Positions 1-8,354 of a DNA stretch of 64,000 nucleotides are shown here, piece after piece. Position numbers and translations under genes: made by a program. The notes beneath the pieces are model-generated. The model saw only the letters and a list, made by a program, of their open reading frames with translations. It was not told the origin of the DNA and ran no database searches. The DNA is from Schaalia canis (GTDB lineage Bacteria > Actinomycetota > Actinomycetes > Actinomycetales > Actinomycetaceae), in NCBI RefSeq assembly GCF_003858455.1, contig NZ_RQZF01000002.1, positions 186,001 to 250,000 of the forward strand. The letters are read 5' to 3'. How positions within the stretch are numbered: the first letter of the stretch is position 1; the number at the start of each line of letters is the position of its first letter.

Positions 1-125
1 GCTATGCCCGGCGCCCATTGGAAATCATCTCCTCTAAGAACATGAATCTTTCTGCCTCCAGTGTGGCATGTGTTGTCACGTTCATCTTGAGATGACCCGA
101 CCCGTTTAGCCAGTACATCAGATTG

Positions 126-198
126 TGCCCCCGAGACGATTCGAACGTCCGACACCCGCTTTAGGAGAGCGGTGCTCTATCCCCTGAGCTACGGGGGC
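126..198 (-). tRNA. tRNA-Arg (anticodon CCT)
   Basis: On the minus strand the sequence folds as a 73-nt cloverleaf. The 7-bp acceptor stem is GCCCCCG/CGGGGGC with discriminator A, followed by T8-A9, a D arm GCTC...GAGC, an anticodon stem CCGCT/AGCGG with loop CTCCTAA (anticodon CCT, reading AGG), and a T arm with loop TTCGAAT. The CCA end is not encoded. It decodes the rare AGG arginine codon. No second tRNA is seen next to it. Confidence 0.95.
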
Positions 199-276
199 AC
201 GCCCGAGCGCTTACTCGGTGCAGGCATAAGCCTAGCACTCGCAGGCGCTGAGCTCGTAAATCCCAGCGATGCGAGG

Positions 277-1218
277 TTAGCGACGTTCCCAGGCGTAGCT
301 TTGTCCGGCGCGTTCTTCTCGGCTGCGGGGCACTACCATGACGGGGCAGGTCGAGTGGCTGATGACTGTTTGGGAGGTTGAGCCCAGGAAAATGTCGGCA
401 AAGCCTCCTCCTCCGCGGGTGCCGACGACCACGAGGTCGACTGCGGTTGAAAACTCGATGAGCAGAGAGGCTGGCGATCCGTCGAGAACGTGGCGCGCTA
501 CCGGCATTTCGCGCCCTTCCAGGGCGGCGTCAACGGCGATGTTGAGTCCGTTTTTTATTTCGCCAATTACGGCGTCGTGGTTGCCGGTGCTGGGGACCCA
601 GCCCATTACGCCACCAACGCTGGGGATGGGTACTGCTGAGACTGCGGTTAAAGCGGCGCCCCAGAGTTCAGTTTCTGCGATGGCCGCTTGCAGTGCGGTT
701 GAAGTGTTGGATGAGCTGTCAACGCCGACGACGATCTTGTCGATAGGTGTGAAGGCTTTGCCGCTCTTTTGTTCGGGCACGACAACAACAGGGCAGTCGG
801 CATTTGCTGGCAGAGAAGAGGAGACTGTTCCAAGGAGGCGACTCATGAATCCGCCGCCACTGGCACTTCCAACGACGATGAGGTCGACCTCTGCCGACAT
901 TTCCACGAGGATCGAGGCGGGGTCGCCGGGTTCAATGGATGAGCTTATGGTGACGCCTTTGTCGGGGGCGACAAGTTGCGATGCGCGTTCTACGGCCGCG
1001 TCAACGACGCTTTGGGCCCCCTTTTCAAGGGCTTCGGCGTCAATTCCGGCGTATCCGCCGTCGAGGGCGGCTGCGGAGTATGAGGCCATGGCGTACATGC
1101 ACATGATGTGTACGCGGGCGCCGATTAGGTTGGCTCGATGGATTGCCCAGTCTACTGCTGCGAGGCTCGCCAGCGAGCCGTCGACGCCGACGACGATTGT
1201 TGGAGTGGACACCAGCAT
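277..1218 (-). CDS. Tandem-domain universal stress protein (UspA family)
   Basis: About 313 aa with two consecutive Usp domains. Each begins with a beta strand followed by an acidic nucleotide-site residue (IVVGVDGS near the N-terminus, IVVGVDSS mid-protein) and ends with the glycine-rich ATP-binding stretch (VVGSASGGG and VVGTRGGGG) and a CPVVVV/CPVMVV strand. Proteins of this kind bind ATP and are induced by stasis or stress in actinobacteria. The ATG at 1218 is preferred because GAGGAGG sits just upstream; an upstream in-frame codon at 1275 has no such site. It appears monocistronic, with the NlpC/P60 gene upstream on the same strand beyond a terminator. The exact physiological role cannot be read from sequence. 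Confidence 0.9.
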   Translation of the reverse strand: MLVSTPTIVVGVDGSLASLAAVDWAIHRANLIGARVHIMCMYAMASYSAAALDGGYAGIDAEALEKGAQSVVDAAVERASQLVAPDKGVTISSSIEPGDPASILVEMSAEVDLIVVGSASGGGFMSRLLGTVSSSLPANADCPVVVVPEQKSGKAFTPIDKIVVGVDSSSNTSTALQAAIAETELWGAALTAVSAVPIPSVGGVMGWVPSTGNHDAVIGEIKNGLNIAVDAALEGREMPVARHVLDGSPASLLIEFSTAVDLVVVGTRGGGGFADIFLGSTSQTVISHSTCPVMVVPRSREERAGQSYAWERR

Positions 1219-1300
1219 CTCCTCCTCGTGATGTGAGTCACCCTCTATTGTGCCCCATTCAGCGCCTGAGGTCATAGTTCAAACGCGAAGGGCGGAACAA

Positions 1301-1334
1301 ACATGGGGCCGATTCCGAAGAATCGACCCCATGT
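1301..1334 (-). terminator. Hairpin terminator after the NlpC/P60 gene
   Basis: Two 15-nt arms (1301-1315 and 1320-1334) pair with one mismatch around a CGAA loop. The hairpin lies between the stop codon of the NlpC/P60 gene and the universal stress gene, as expected of a transcription terminator. Confidence 0.7.
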
Positions 1335-1355
1335 CCCCCGAAAGGAAAGGGAACC

Positions 1356-2117
1356 TCAGTAGCGAACGAACTGGTAGTCGCCCCACAGAGGCTGGATCTG
1401 AGTAACGTCGCCAGGCGTGGTGGCTTCGATGACCATGCCGTTACCGGCGTAGATGCCGACGTGGCCGTATGCGTGCCACACGAGGTCACCGGGTTGAGCG
1501 TCGGCTGCCGACACGAAGGTGCCTGCATATCCCTGAGCACCGGAGGTGCGGGGGATGCTGATGCCAGCCATGGCGTAGACGTACTGGGTGAAGCCGGAGC
1601 AGTCAAAGCCTGCGGGGGTTGAGCCACCGTAGACGTAGGGGATGCCCAGCAGGCTTGAGGCGATTGAGACGATGTCGCCACCGGCTGCGTTTGCCGCTGC
1701 GGTGTAGGCAGCAACAGACTGGTCGGAGGTGATGTCTTCGCGGACGTTGTCGCGGCTTGCAGCCTCTTCCTGCGGCTCTTCAGCGACGGGCTGAGGTGCG
1801 GCATCAGGCGCTTCAGCGACGACGGAGAGCTCATCAATGGCGGTCCAGGCAATATCGGGCACCGAAACCGTGGTGGTCAGTGCGTCAACCTGGGCGGTGG
1901 TCGTGAGGGCTGCCTCTTCGGTCTGTGCAGACACGGAGGGGCTAGCGTTGACGACAGGTGTCACAACTGCGGTTAGTGCAAGACCGGTGGCAGAAACGAC
2001 GGCCGTGCCTCGGATAGGAGTGAGGTTCATGGACGTCATGGTTTCCGCGAGATCAGCGATCGGCGCCATGGGGCGACGAGCTTTGCGGTGTCGCGGTGTG
2101 TACTTGGCGTTGGTCAC
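1356..2117 (-). CDS. Secreted NlpC/P60 peptidoglycan endopeptidase
   Basis: 253 aa. The N-terminus is basic (residues 1-17), followed by a hydrophobic segment near 40-60 that fits a secretion signal, then an Ala/Glu-rich linker to about residue 140. The C-terminal ~110 residues are an NlpC/P60 domain: the catalytic Cys lies in DCSGFTQYVY and the catalytic His in HVGIYAGNG. Family members cut the D-Glu-meso-DAP (or Lys) bond of the stem peptide during wall growth and separation. The start is GTG at 2117, with AAGGAG 9 nt upstream. The 5' leader contains a c-di-AMP riboswitch, a common pairing for actinobacterial wall hydrolases, so expression is likely turned down when c-di-AMP is high. Confidence 0.93.
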   Translation of the reverse strand: MTNAKYTPRHRKARRPMAPIADLAETMTSMNLTPIRGTAVVSATGLALTAVVTPVVNASPSVSAQTEEAALTTTAQVDALTTTVSVPDIAWTAIDELSVVAEAPDAAPQPVAEEPQEEAASRDNVREDITSDQSVAAYTAAANAAGGDIVSIASSLLGIPYVYGGSTPAGFDCSGFTQYVYAMAGISIPRTSGAQGYAGTFVSAADAQPGDLVWHAYGHVGIYAGNGMVIEATTPGDVTQIQPLWGDYQFVRY

Positions 2118-2135
2118 GTAGTTTTTCTCCTTGTA

Positions 2136-2283
2136 GCACCTGCGAGGTTAGCTGTCGGATTCGGACAGGAGAGCCCGGTCCGGTTTCCCGGACTTCACCC
2201 CAAGACCTCAAGAGGCCCAAGTGGGTCCCCCGCGCTAGACCCTGCTGTATCCAAACCCCTAGGGTCTAGCTTCGGCGGCTAGG
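2136..2283 (-). promoter_or_regulatory. c-di-AMP riboswitch (ydaO/yuaA type) upstream of NlpC/P60
   Basis: Read on the minus strand, the leader carries the conserved ydaO blocks in order: GGGGGACCCA, then GGGGTGAA, then CCGAATCCGACAGCTAACC followed by GCAGG just before the ribosome binding site. A variable stem built from the repeated CTAGACCCT/AGGGTCTAG arms precedes them. This riboswitch class binds c-di-AMP and usually turns expression off. It directly precedes a cell-wall hydrolase gene, the typical actinobacterial target. Boundaries are approximate because they were set by eye. Confidence 0.85.
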
Positions 2284-2523
2284 GGTGTGGCTGGTTGAGT
2301 AACAACCGAGTTAAAGACTACCCGCATTTCTCCGCAAATGTCACGCGTAGGTAACGGCATGCGAAGTTGTTCACGGAAATCGGCCAAAATTGGGGGTCTG
2401 ATGTCCACGTTTTGGGAAAAAAGTCCCACTTCTGCACACTCTTTGACAACCCTACTCCTACCCTGATTTTTCCCTGAAAAAACACTGGATTTGTCCCTGT
2501 TATAGGTGGGTAAAAAGAATGGC
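2284..2523. other. Intergenic stretch upstream of the riboswitch
   Basis: About 240 bases between the riboswitch and the ideR terminator. It is AT-richer than its surroundings and presumably holds the promoter of the riboswitch transcript. I see no credible gene; the short minus-strand open frame over it overlaps the riboswitch and shows no recognisable motif. Confidence 0.5.
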
Positions 2524-2558
2524 AAAAAGTGGTGCCCCTGCCGACAAGACAGGGGCAC
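2524..2558 (-). terminator. Rho-independent terminator of ideR
   Basis: On the minus strand GTGCCCCTG and CAGGGGCAC pair around a short loop and are followed within a few bases by a TTTTT run (2524-2528). It lies about 40 bases past the ideR stop codon. Confidence 0.8.
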
Positions 2559-2599
2559 TACGGACAGGAAACAGAGGCGTGCGAACTCGAGAGAACTTC

Positions 2600-3274
2600 T
2601 TAGAGAACAGACACGAACAGGTGGGGAGTCAAGGAGTCAGACAACGCCAGATATTCGGCAGCTAGTTCCCCATCAACCACCGGCACCACGCGCACAACCT
2701 TTTGGTGGGCACTCAATTGCACCTCAGCCCCAGGGTGCAGCCCTAAAGCATCGAAGTCAGCAATCACCTCTGCCTCAGCCTGGATCGCCTCACCAATACG
2801 GACGATAACCGCCCGCACCTCAGCCTCACCGCGGGCAACATACTCCACGGAGGTTCCCTTCGGAGCCTCCGCGCCAGGTAGCGGATTGCCATAAGGATCC
2901 GTCACTGGATTCCCCAGGAGCCCAACAAGACGATCCTCTACCTGCCTCGACATGACGTGCTCCCAGCGGCACGCCTCCTCATGTACATCGGCCCACCCCA
3001 GACCGATAACATCCATCAGCAGACGCTCCGCCAGGCGATGCTTTCGCACAACCTCCACAGCAACCTCCCGACCATGGTCGGTGAGTTCAAGGCGGCGGTC
3101 ACCCATGACATACAGCAGCCCGTCACGCTCCATGCGCCCAACGGTTTGGGAGACAGTCGGCCCCGAATGCCCCAAGCGCTCAACAATGCGCGCACGAAGG
3201 GGGGTCACACCATCTTCCTCAAGTTCGTAGATCGTTTTGAGGTACATCTCGGTGGTATCGATGAGCTCAGTCAT
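2600..3274 (-). CDS. ideR: Iron-dependent transcriptional repressor, DtxR/IdeR family
   Basis: 224 aa, close to the usual ~230 for IdeR. The N-terminal winged helix (about residues 1-70) has the family start TTEMYLKTIYELEEDG and recognition helix SGPTVSQTVGRMERDGLL. The dimerisation and metal-binding domain follows, with HRLAERLL and the HEEACRWEHVMS segment that supplies the Cys, His and Glu metal ligands. A C-terminal SH3-like region (about 150-224) completes it. With bound Fe2+ the protein represses iron uptake and siderophore genes. It is monocistronic with its own terminator. The symbol could equally be dtxR; manganese-type MntR is less likely because of the C-terminal domain. Confidence 0.9.
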   Translation of the reverse strand: MTELIDTTEMYLKTIYELEEDGVTPLRARIVERLGHSGPTVSQTVGRMERDGLLYVMGDRRLELTDHGREVAVEVVRKHRLAERLLMDVIGLGWADVHEEACRWEHVMSRQVEDRLVGLLGNPVTDPYGNPLPGAEAPKGTSVEYVARGEAEVRAVIVRIGEAIQAEAEVIADFDALGLHPGAEVQLSAHQKVVRVVPVVDGELAAEYLALSDSLTPHLFVSVL

Positions 3275-3466
3275 TGCCTCTTACCCTCTCCTTAGGTGGC
3301 ATACCACTCCCACAGGTTTGTTCAGAATATGGTCTCTTTCCTAATTCGTCTCGGTATGGCGAAAAACCGCAGAATACTGCCCCTGTCAGGGTGCGCTTTT
3401 TTATCGAAATGCGCACAATCAGCATGACCGAAATCATCCCCGCCTCTTTCAGGCTAGATTTTCACT

Positions 3467-4651
3467 ATGGCCGCCTCTCACATTCCAAGCGACGTACCCG
3501 TACTGCCCGCCGATCTCCAACCCTCCGATGGACGATTCGGTTGCGGCCCGTCAAAGGTCCGCCCAGCCCACACCAACGCTCTGGCAGCAAGCCCCCTGAT
3601 GGGTACTTCTCACCGTCAGGCACCCGTACTGAACCTCGTTGCTTCCATCCGCGAGGGTCTACGCGCTCTTTATCACCTTCCCAGCGACTGGGAAATCGCC
3701 ATCGGAAATGGTGGTTCGACAGCTTTCTGGGCGGTGGCTACCACCTCGTTGGTTCGCACACGTGCCGCCCATGCAGTTTTTGGTGAGTTCGGGCAGAAAT
3801 TCGCTGACGAAACCCTTGCCGCCCCTTTCCTTTCCCCTTCCCTCGTCATATCCGCCGAGGTTGGCACCGTGGCAACCCTCGTTGATGAGCGTGCCCTTTC
3901 CGCTTTCGCACAAGACGAGGGGCCCGATGTCGATCTGTGTGCCTACCCGCACCATGAGACTTCCACCGGCGCTCTTTCGCCGCTCTACCGTGTTACTCCG
4001 GGGTCCGCAGGGGTGACTGCGGATGCGTTGACCGTTGTTGATGCGACCTCCATTGCTGGAGGTGTTGCTGCAGATGTGACTGCGACCGACGTGTATTACT
4101 TTGCGCCGCAGAAGTGTTTTGCTTCCGACGGTGGCTTGTGGTTCGCGTTCCTCTCCCCTGCTGCGCAGGAGCGTGCTCGTACGCTGCATGGACAAGCCGA
4201 CCGGTGGATGCCGCAGTTTTTGGATTTGTCGGTCGCTCTCGATAATTCGGTGAAGAATCAGACTCTCAACACTCCCGCTATTGCCACGCTCATCATGATG
4301 GACGAGCAGATTCAGTGGATGCTCGCCCATGGTGGCCTGAGCGCAATGGAGGCGCGTTGCCGGGCCTCGTCAGGCGTCATTTACGAATGGGCAAAGGCCC
4401 ATCCTTTCGCTTCCCCTTTTATTCCACGCGAGGAGTGGCGCTCCCCTGTGGTGGCGACCATTGATTTCGACGAGGCGATCGACGCGGCTTACCTTGCTCG
4501 CGTGCTGCGAGCAAACGGCGTGGTGGATGTGGAGCCCTACCGCAAGCTGGGCCGCAACCAGCTACGCATTGCCACATTCCCCTCAGTGGACACTGCGGAC
4601 GTGGAGAAGCTTGTTGCGAGCATTGATTGGGTGATCGCGCAACGCGTATGA
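3467..4651 (+). CDS. serC: Phosphoserine aminotransferase (mycobacterial type)
   Basis: 394 aa, class V PLP-dependent aminotransferase. It converts 3-phosphohydroxypyruvate and glutamate to phosphoserine and 2-oxoglutarate in serine synthesis. The N-terminus carries RFGCGPSKVRP, diagnostic of the actinobacterial SerC subgroup. The PLP-binding lysine is in FAPQKCFASDGG (about residue 220), after VVDATSIAGG. The C-terminal domain ends with a typical small-domain helix. It is transcribed alone, convergent with the MFS genes, with only 10 bases between the stop codons. No serA or serB is adjacent. Confidence 0.93.
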   Translation: MAASHIPSDVPVLPADLQPSDGRFGCGPSKVRPAHTNALAASPLMGTSHRQAPVLNLVASIREGLRALYHLPSDWEIAIGNGGSTAFWAVATTSLVRTRAAHAVFGEFGQKFADETLAAPFLSPSLVISAEVGTVATLVDERALSAFAQDEGPDVDLCAYPHHETSTGALSPLYRVTPGSAGVTADALTVVDATSIAGGVAADVTATDVYYFAPQKCFASDGGLWFAFLSPAAQERARTLHGQADRWMPQFLDLSVALDNSVKNQTLNTPAIATLIMMDEQIQWMLAHGGLSAMEARCRASSGVIYEWAKAHPFASPFIPREEWRSPVVATIDFDEAIDAAYLARVLRANGVVDVEPYRKLGRNQLRIATFPSVDTADVEKLVASIDWVIAQRV

Positions 4652-4661
4652 GTGTGTGCCG

Positions 4662-5915
4662 CTACGAGGCGCGGCGGCGTGGGAGCTCAAAGAGAGTCGG
4701 TGTGATGCCCTGACTCTTTCTCCACAGGTAGGCCCAGATGCCAACGACTATGGCCACCGCAATGGAGGACAAGGAACCCACGAGGATTGACCAGCGCGCA
4801 CCAAGGGCCTCTGCCACCCAGCCGACGAAGGGCGAACAGATCGGGCTAGTTCCCAGGAAGATCATGCCGTAAAGGGACATGACGCGCCCGCGGATATGCT
4901 CATCAGCAGTGAGTTGGACCAGAGCGTTTGCTGAGGTCATCATCGTCAAGGACATGAACCCTGTAGGAATAGCCAGGAGCATAAACGCCTCGAAGGTCGG
5001 CGCCAATGCGAGGGCCGTTTCAGCGATGCCGAAGCCTGCGGCAGCGAGCACCACCGTGCGTAGGCGTGGTGCGCGTCGGCGTGCGGCGATGAGGGAACCC
5101 AGCACGCCGCCAATAGCGATGAAGGATCCAAGGATTCCGTACTCGGAAGCCTGCTTGTTATACACCTCGGTTGCCATAAAGGCCGAAGTCATTTGAAGAT
5201 TGAGTCCTAATCCTGCCACCACGGCGACGGCCAGGAAGACCATGATGATTTCTGGGCGGCTACGAACGTAGGCGATTCCCTCTCGAATTTGCCCCTTCGC
5301 TTTCGGTGTGACCGTGCGCGGTTGGAATTCTGATGCTTTCATCAGAGCCAAGGTTGCGGGCGGCACAATGTACAGAGCCGCGTTGATGATGAATACCCAG
5401 CCGGTTCCGGCCCAGTCAATGACGAAACCAGCGACTGCTGGCCCAACAAGGCGTGCGCTGTGAAAGGCGGTGGCGTTGAGTCCGACCGCGTTGGCAAGGT
5501 GAGTTTTCGGGACGACCTCGGACACGAAGGTCATGCGTGCTGGCCCGTCTAGGGATGAGACGGTACCTACGACCAACGCCAGGAGGTACACATGCCATAG
5601 CTGGACAATTCCGCTGATAACGAGGAGCCCTAGGACGAGGGCGGAGGCCGCTGACGCAAGTTGGGTGACGTACAGCAGACGACGCCGATCCACTCTGTCA
5701 GCCAATAGCCCTGCCCAGGGGGACAAGATGAGCTGGGGGAGGAATTGCAGTGCGGTGACAATGCCCACCTGAGTGGCATCATGGTCAGTGAGTTCAGTGA
5801 GTACCAGCCAGTCCTGGGCGAGGATTTGCATCCACATACCCACTGCGGCAAAAAGAATGCCGGCGAAAAGCAGACGATAGTTGCCGATGGCGAAGGACTG
5901 GAAGGTGCGTGACAT
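4662..5915 (-). CDS. MFS transporter, EntS/DHA3-like (first of a tandem pair)
   Basis: 417 aa with about 12 predicted membrane helices. It starts with the family pattern MSRTF..FAIGNYRLLFAG, then an MFS motif A (GLLADRVDRRRLL) after helix 2. The N-terminal arrangement, with AQDWLVLTELT in helix 1-2, matches the DHA3/enterobactin-exporter-like group that moves drugs or siderophores by proton antiport. It has the same order, length and motifs as the next gene upstream (6022-7251), so the pair arose by duplication. The substrate is unknown. The nearby iron repressor gene makes a siderophore role conceivable, but nothing else supports it. Confidence 0.85.
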   Translation of the reverse strand: MSRTFQSFAIGNYRLLFAGILFAAVGMWMQILAQDWLVLTELTDHDATQVGIVTALQFLPQLILSPWAGLLADRVDRRRLLYVTQLASAASALVLGLLVISGIVQLWHVYLLALVVGTVSSLDGPARMTFVSEVVPKTHLANAVGLNATAFHSARLVGPAVAGFVIDWAGTGWVFIINAALYIVPPATLALMKASEFQPRTVTPKAKGQIREGIAYVRSRPEIIMVFLAVAVVAGLGLNLQMTSAFMATEVYNKQASEYGILGSFIAIGGVLGSLIAARRRAPRLRTVVLAAAGFGIAETALALAPTFEAFMLLAIPTGFMSLTMMTSANALVQLTADEHIRGRVMSLYGMIFLGTSPICSPFVGWVAEALGARWSILVGSLSSIAVAIVVGIWAYLWRKSQGITPTLFELPRRRAS

Positions 5916-6021
5916 GAGTGTTTCCTTCCTTTCTTTCGCGGGAGTTTCGGGGTGGTGTCGCTGTTCTTAGAGCCTACTCTTTAGTCCCCGTTTTTCCCTA
6001 AAGCCCCTTGTCTGCGCCCTT

Positions 6022-7251
6022 TCAACTCGTTGTCTTCCCGTCACGTATGCGGCGCTGTTGTGCAAGGAGGGCCACCCCCATGATGACAGCGATGCTGAGG
6101 GATGCGATACCTCCCACTGCCAGAGCCCACCGTGCGCCATAGGTTTCGCCCACCCAGCCGACGAAGGGGGCGCCAATGGGTGTCGTCCCTAAGAAGATGA
6201 TGGTGTAGAGAGACATGACTCGGCCTCGAATACGGTCAGGCGTTCGCGTTTGAAGGACAGAGTTTGCCGAGGTCATAGTGAGCATTGAGGCCGTCCCCAG
6301 AGGAATGACCAGCAGGGCGTAGGCAAGATAGTTGGGGGAAAGAGAAACCACTATGAGCATGACACCAAATGCTGCTGATGCCGGGATGAGGAATCTCAAT
6401 CGAGCTGCACCGATACGGGCGGCAATCAAGGCACCTGTGACGCCACCGATGGCAGAAAAAGTTGCGAGTAAGCCGAACTCTCCTGCTCCCTTGTTGAAGA
6501 CAGTCGTGGCCATCATGGCACTGGTGAGCTGGAAGTTCAGGCCGAGGCTAGCCACCACGGACATGAGGACAAAGACGATGATGAGGTCGGGGCGATCAGC
6601 GATGTAACGCAGGCCTTCACGGATTTGCCCTTTGGCGCGCGGGGCGTGATCGCGCGGGTTGAGCTCATGGACGCGCATAAGGGCGATAAGAAGAACAGGG
6701 ACAACGAAGATCAGCGCGTTGATAATAAAGACCCATCCCACTCCCGCTCGGTCAATAATGAGGCCTGCGCCTACAGGGCCAATTAGTCGAGCTGATGTGA
6801 AGGACATGCTAGAGAGAGCAACCGCGTTTGCCACGGAATGGGGTGGCACCATTTCCGCAACGAAGGCTTGGCGTGCCGGAGCGTCAAAAGAGGATGAGAT
6901 GCCCCCAACGAGGGCGAAGAGGTGGACGTGCCACAACTGGATGCTGCCGCTGAGGATGAGCGTTCCCAGTCCGAGCCCTAGGAGTGCGCTGATGCTCTGA
7001 GTGATTTGAACGAGTGTACGTCGGTCGACACGGTCGGCCACAACTCCCGTCCAGGGGGACAGGATCATCATGGGCAGAAATTGCAGGGCAATAACAATGC
7101 CCGCCTGAGCGCCGGACTTGTCCGTGAGCACAGTGAGGACAAGCCAGTCTTGAGCGACACGCTGCATCCACATGGCTGAGGAGGCCAAGATATTTCCAGC
7201 AAACCACAGTCGGAAGTTGTGGTGAGCAAGGGATGCGAAGGTGCGCGACAT
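6022..7251 (-). CDS. MFS transporter, EntS/DHA3-like (second of a tandem pair)
   Basis: 409 aa, 12 membrane helices, paralogous to the gene at 4662-5915. It shares the start MSRTF..LAHHNFRLWFAG, the segment AQDWLVLTVLTD, and motif A (GVVADRVDRRTLV). The 106-base gap between the two has no clear terminator, so they may be cotranscribed. AAGGGA lies immediately before the ATG. The role is probably efflux of a hydrophobic compound; the substrate cannot be inferred. It could be annotated simply as a DHA3-family major facilitator. Confidence 0.85.
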   Translation of the reverse strand: MSRTFASLAHHNFRLWFAGNILASSAMWMQRVAQDWLVLTVLTDKSGAQAGIVIALQFLPMMILSPWTGVVADRVDRRTLVQITQSISALLGLGLGTLILSGSIQLWHVHLFALVGGISSSFDAPARQAFVAEMVPPHSVANAVALSSMSFTSARLIGPVGAGLIIDRAGVGWVFIINALIFVVPVLLIALMRVHELNPRDHAPRAKGQIREGLRYIADRPDLIIVFVLMSVVASLGLNFQLTSAMMATTVFNKGAGEFGLLATFSAIGGVTGALIAARIGAARLRFLIPASAAFGVMLIVVSLSPNYLAYALLVIPLGTASMLTMTSANSVLQTRTPDRIRGRVMSLYTIIFLGTTPIGAPFVGWVGETYGARWALAVGGIASLSIAVIMGVALLAQQRRIRDGKTTS

Positions 7252-7360
7252 TCCCTTATCTTCTCACCGGCTGGAGGCGCTCTCAATGCGCATCTCAGCA
7301 GATACGGCTCACTTGGGTTTTCCCGCCCGTATGGGTGCACGTTTCAGGGATGCAGATAAC

Positions 7361-7582
7361 TCACGCGCTCGCGTCGGCTTCGTCGGGCAGATATTCGAGG
7401 ACATCGGCAGGCTGGCACTCTAAGACCCGGCAGATCGCTTCGAGGGTGGTGAAGCGGATGGCGCGGGCACGACCGTTTTTCAAGACGGCAACATTGGCAG
7501 GGGTGATGCCGATGGCATCAGCGAAGTCACTGACGCTCATGCCCCGTTCAACGAGCAGGCGGTCAATGGTCACCCGGATCAT
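7361..7582 (-). CDS. Small HTH regulator (Cro/CI, YozG-like)
   Basis: 73 aa, essentially one helix-turn-helix of the XRE type. The recognition region is GMSVSDFADAIGITPANVAVLKNG in discontinuous form, followed by a hydrophobic core TTLEAICRVLECQPADVLEY that is characteristic of the YozG subgroup. Its ATG overlaps the TGA of the DUF2975 gene by one base (7582), so the two are translationally coupled. Paired DUF2975/YozG genes are widespread in Gram-positives. The regulator probably binds the inverted repeat in the promoter upstream of its partner. Confidence 0.88.
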   Translation of the reverse strand: MIRVTIDRLLVERGMSVSDFADAIGITPANVAVLKNGRARAIRFTTLEAICRVLECQPADVLEYLPDEADASA

Positions 7583-8064
7583 CAGATCACCTTCTCCAGT
7601 TCTTCGCGATTGACGCGGGCTTCGATGAAGAGTTGACGCAGGACGGTCAGCAGCAAGAATACGCCGGGGCCTGCGGTAATGAGCATGAGGAACAAAAGAA
7701 GCACGCTGGCTGGGCCGATACCTGTTTCAGTGCCGAAGGTGGCATGAAGCAAGACGCCAATGGGAATGAGCACGCTGAGCGCGAAGGCAAGGCGCATGAG
7801 GTCGAGGGTACGCAGGGTGGTGGAGGTATAGAAGGCTCCAATGGAGACGCGATGGAGCATGTACCAGATGCCCACGAGGAAGAGTTGGAAGAAACCAATG
7901 CTGATCACACCGGCCCAGGAGTATGGGACAACAAGGTGGGCGACCTCTGGAGCTTCCTTTCCGATCTCTTGAGCAAGGAAGACCACTAAGAGCTGCACTA
8001 AGGGCGTGGTGCAGCCAAAGAGAATGACCGCCAGTTGAGCAAGGCGGATGTAGCGCTTCTTCAT
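7582..8064 (-). CDS. DUF2975 membrane protein
   Basis: About 160 aa with four predicted membrane helices: residues ~7-30, ~50-70, ~90-115 and ~125-150. The charged C-terminus ends EARVNREELEKVI. It matches the DUF2975 family, which is nearly always followed by a YozG-type HTH gene, as here. The ATG at 8064 follows GGAGGAG; the reading frame is open further upstream, but that part overlaps the promoter and has no ribosome site. Function is unknown. The pair resembles small membrane-sensor/repressor modules, possibly responding to envelope or developmental state. Confidence 0.82.
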   Translation of the reverse strand: MKKRYIRLAQLAVILFGCTTPLVQLLVVFLAQEIGKEAPEVAHLVVPYSWAGVISIGFFQLFLVGIWYMLHRVSIGAFYTSTTLRTLDLMRLAFALSVLIPIGVLLHATFGTETGIGPASVLLLFLMLITAGPGVFLLLTVLRQLFIEARVNREELEKVI

Positions 8065-8141
8065 TGAGACTCCTCCTTCGTCAGTCCATGTGCGGATGTG
8101 GGCTATCACGGAAGTGTCCACCGCCACCCACGCATATATCG

Positions 8142-8170
8142 ATTATCGATAGTTATCTATCGTTTGTCAA
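8142..8170 (-). promoter_or_regulatory. Promoter with spacer operator for the DUF2975-HTH operon
   Basis: On the minus strand there is a perfect -35 TTGACA (8170-8165), a 17-base spacer and a -10 GATAAT (8147-8142). An inverted repeat CGATAG-TTAT-CTATCG (8147-8162) lies between the two boxes, and another ATCGAT occurs just downstream. An operator in this position would block RNA polymerase when bound; the HTH protein encoded second in the operon is the natural candidate. Confidence 0.7.
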
Positions 8171-8207
8171 TAGGCACATCTGTTCCCTCGCCGCGCTCTT
8201 TCACAAA

Positions 8208-8267
8208 ACTGCGTCTTGTTGTTTATCTTGCCCCGTGTGCGGGGCAAGATAAACAACAAGACGCAGT
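8208..8267. repeat. 27-bp perfect inverted repeat
   Basis: Arms 8208-8234 and 8241-8267 are exact reverse complements, separated by six bases (GTGTGC). The outer half is AT-rich and the inner half GC-rich. A separate conventional terminator for the purine permease is already present at 8300-8332, so this palindrome is not needed for that purpose. It is not followed by a T run on either strand. Confidence 0.85.
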
Positions 8268-8299
8268 ATTAGCGCCAGCAAAAGCTCAGCAGCAAAGAA

Positions 8300-8332
8300 G
8301 GGCGGCCCCGCGCTACGCGCGCGGGGCCGCCC
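8300..8332 (-). terminator. Hairpin terminator of the purine permease gene
   Basis: 14-bp perfect GC stem (8300-8313 with 8319-8332) around the loop TACGC, located 22 bases past the permease stop codon on the minus strand. Confidence 0.75.
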
Positions 8333-8354
8333 TCGTCAATCAGAACAGTGAACG

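Noticed and set aside
338..1231. 297-aa plus-strand frame opposite the universal stress gene
   Set aside because: Antisense shadow; composition rich in Arg/Ser/Thr/Pro as expected for the complement of a real gene.
2259..2558. 99-aa minus-strand frame between the riboswitch and ideR
   Set aside because: Covers the 5' part of the riboswitch and the ideR terminator, with no ribosome site or motif.
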